A stretch of DNA of 13,528 nt from Lentisphaeria bacterium UBA4640. Lineage in GTDB: Bacteria; Verrucomicrobiota; Lentisphaeria; Victivallales; UBA1829. Shown one piece after another: positions 13,200 through 13,528 of this stretch. The position numbers were made by a program, and so were the translations under genes. Each line of letters begins with the position of its first letter. The first letter of the stretch is position 1. The notes below the pieces were generated by a model. It ran no database searches and was not told the DNA's origin. It worked only from the letters and a program-made list of their open reading frames with translations. The DNA is taken from positions 1 to 13,528 of the forward strand of contig DHMO01000035.1 of the NCBI GenBank assembly GCA_002405835.1, given 5' to 3'.

Positions 13200-13528
13200 A
13201 TGCAAAACGGACAAGCTGAAATATTGGAAATGATTCCGGGAAAAGTGGAACGGATGCGAAAGGAGATCGGACGGAAAGTATATGGACAGGAAAGACTTGC
13301 AAATCTTCTGCTCGCGGGAATCCTCGCGCGCGGGCACTGTCTCCTGACCGGTGTTCCCGGGCTGGCGAAGACCATGCTGGTTTCCACGCTTGCGGAAATT
13401 GCGGAACTCGATTTCAAACGCATTCAGTTCACGCCCGATATGATGCCGGGGGACGTCACGGGAAACGAAATCCTGGAGATCGACAAACTTTCCGGCGAGC
13501 GCATGTTCAAATTCATGCCGGGGCCGGT
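13200..13528 (+). CDS. MoxR-family AAA+ ATPase, N-terminal part (3' truncated by window)
   Basis: 109 codons are visible. The sequence shows the N-terminal helix with KEIGRKVYGQERLANLLLAG, the Walker A motif in CLLTGVPGLAKTMLVSTLAE (GVPGLAKT), and the MoxR hallmark FKRIQFTPDMMPGDVTGNEI, which follows Walker A in this family. MoxR ATPases act as chaperones for partner proteins with von Willebrand A domains and are usually the first gene of an operon with DUF58, vWA and transglutaminase-like genes; those would lie beyond the window. It begins at its own strong promoter, so it heads a unit separate from the glycan genes. Walker B and sensor motifs are outside the window and cannot be checked. 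Confidence 0.93.
   Translation, partial: MQNGQAEILEMIPGKVERMRKEIGRKVYGQERLANLLLAGILARGHCLLTGVPGLAKTMLVSTLAEIAELDFKRIQFTPDMMPGDVTGNEILEIDKLSGERMFKFMPGP

Overview
The window looks like part of a Lentisphaerota chromosome, probably a gut-type Victivallales relative. This rests on a pseudopilin-like protein with an FTLIELLVVIAIIAIL-type N-terminus sitting in front of a secreted glycosidase, a high density of glycoside hydrolases and small carbohydrate-binding-like proteins with signal peptides, a degenerate ECF-type sigma factor, and moderately high GC with many TCCGGA-type codons. The assignment is inferred from gene style; no rRNA or marker gene is present. I see no tRNA, rRNA, CRISPR array, insertion sequence or phage gene.

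Layout: (1) Positions 1-2976, + strand: a compact run of three genes. These are the 3' end of a protein with a C-terminal CBM9-like domain, a secreted carbohydrate-binding-like protein, and a GH28-like parallel beta-helix enzyme without a signal peptide. (2) Positions 2964-5119, - strand: a LacA/Maa-type hexapeptide acetyltransferase, then KdsD (arabinose-5-phosphate isomerase) with its own promoter, then a small degenerate ECF-like sigma factor that starts 5 nt after kdsD and ends inside the convergent GH28 gene. (3) Positions 5120-7900, + strand: a divergent control region with a promoter and an inverted repeat at the expected start site. It is followed by an SGNH/GDSL hydrolase with a duplicated cysteine-containing N-terminal segment and a cytosolic glycosidase of the GH101/GH129/DUF5696-like type. 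A perfect 16-bp hairpin flanked by A and T runs closes this unit and the convergent one. (4) Positions 12976 down to 7917, - strand: an extended -10 promoter driving a pseudopilin-like protein, a 1186-residue secreted multidomain clan GH-A glycosidase, and a small secreted beta-sandwich protein, spaced 15 and 17 nt apart. (5) Positions 13130-13528, + strand: a near-consensus sigma-70 promoter and the first 109 codons of a MoxR-family AAA+ ATPase that runs off the window.

Taken together this is a glycan-degradation region. One arm is exported (the multidomain GH-A enzyme, the small carbohydrate-binding-like proteins and the CBM9 fragment). The other appears cytosolic (the GH28-like enzyme, the SGNH esterase and the GH101/129-like enzyme). 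A sugar O-acetyltransferase is transcribed divergently from the SGNH esterase, which suggests handling of acetylated saccharides. KdsD is a housekeeping envelope gene for Kdo synthesis. Substrates cannot be read from the sequence.

The points I find most worth a second look are: the small secreted protein at 7917-8456, which reads like a circularly permuted CBM4/9-type domain; the GH28-like enzyme lacking the canonical catalytic histidine; the pseudopilin with Glu instead of Gly before the cleavage site; the operator-like repeat at 5219-5253; the cysteine repeat in the SGNH protein; and the degenerate sigma factor coupled to kdsD.
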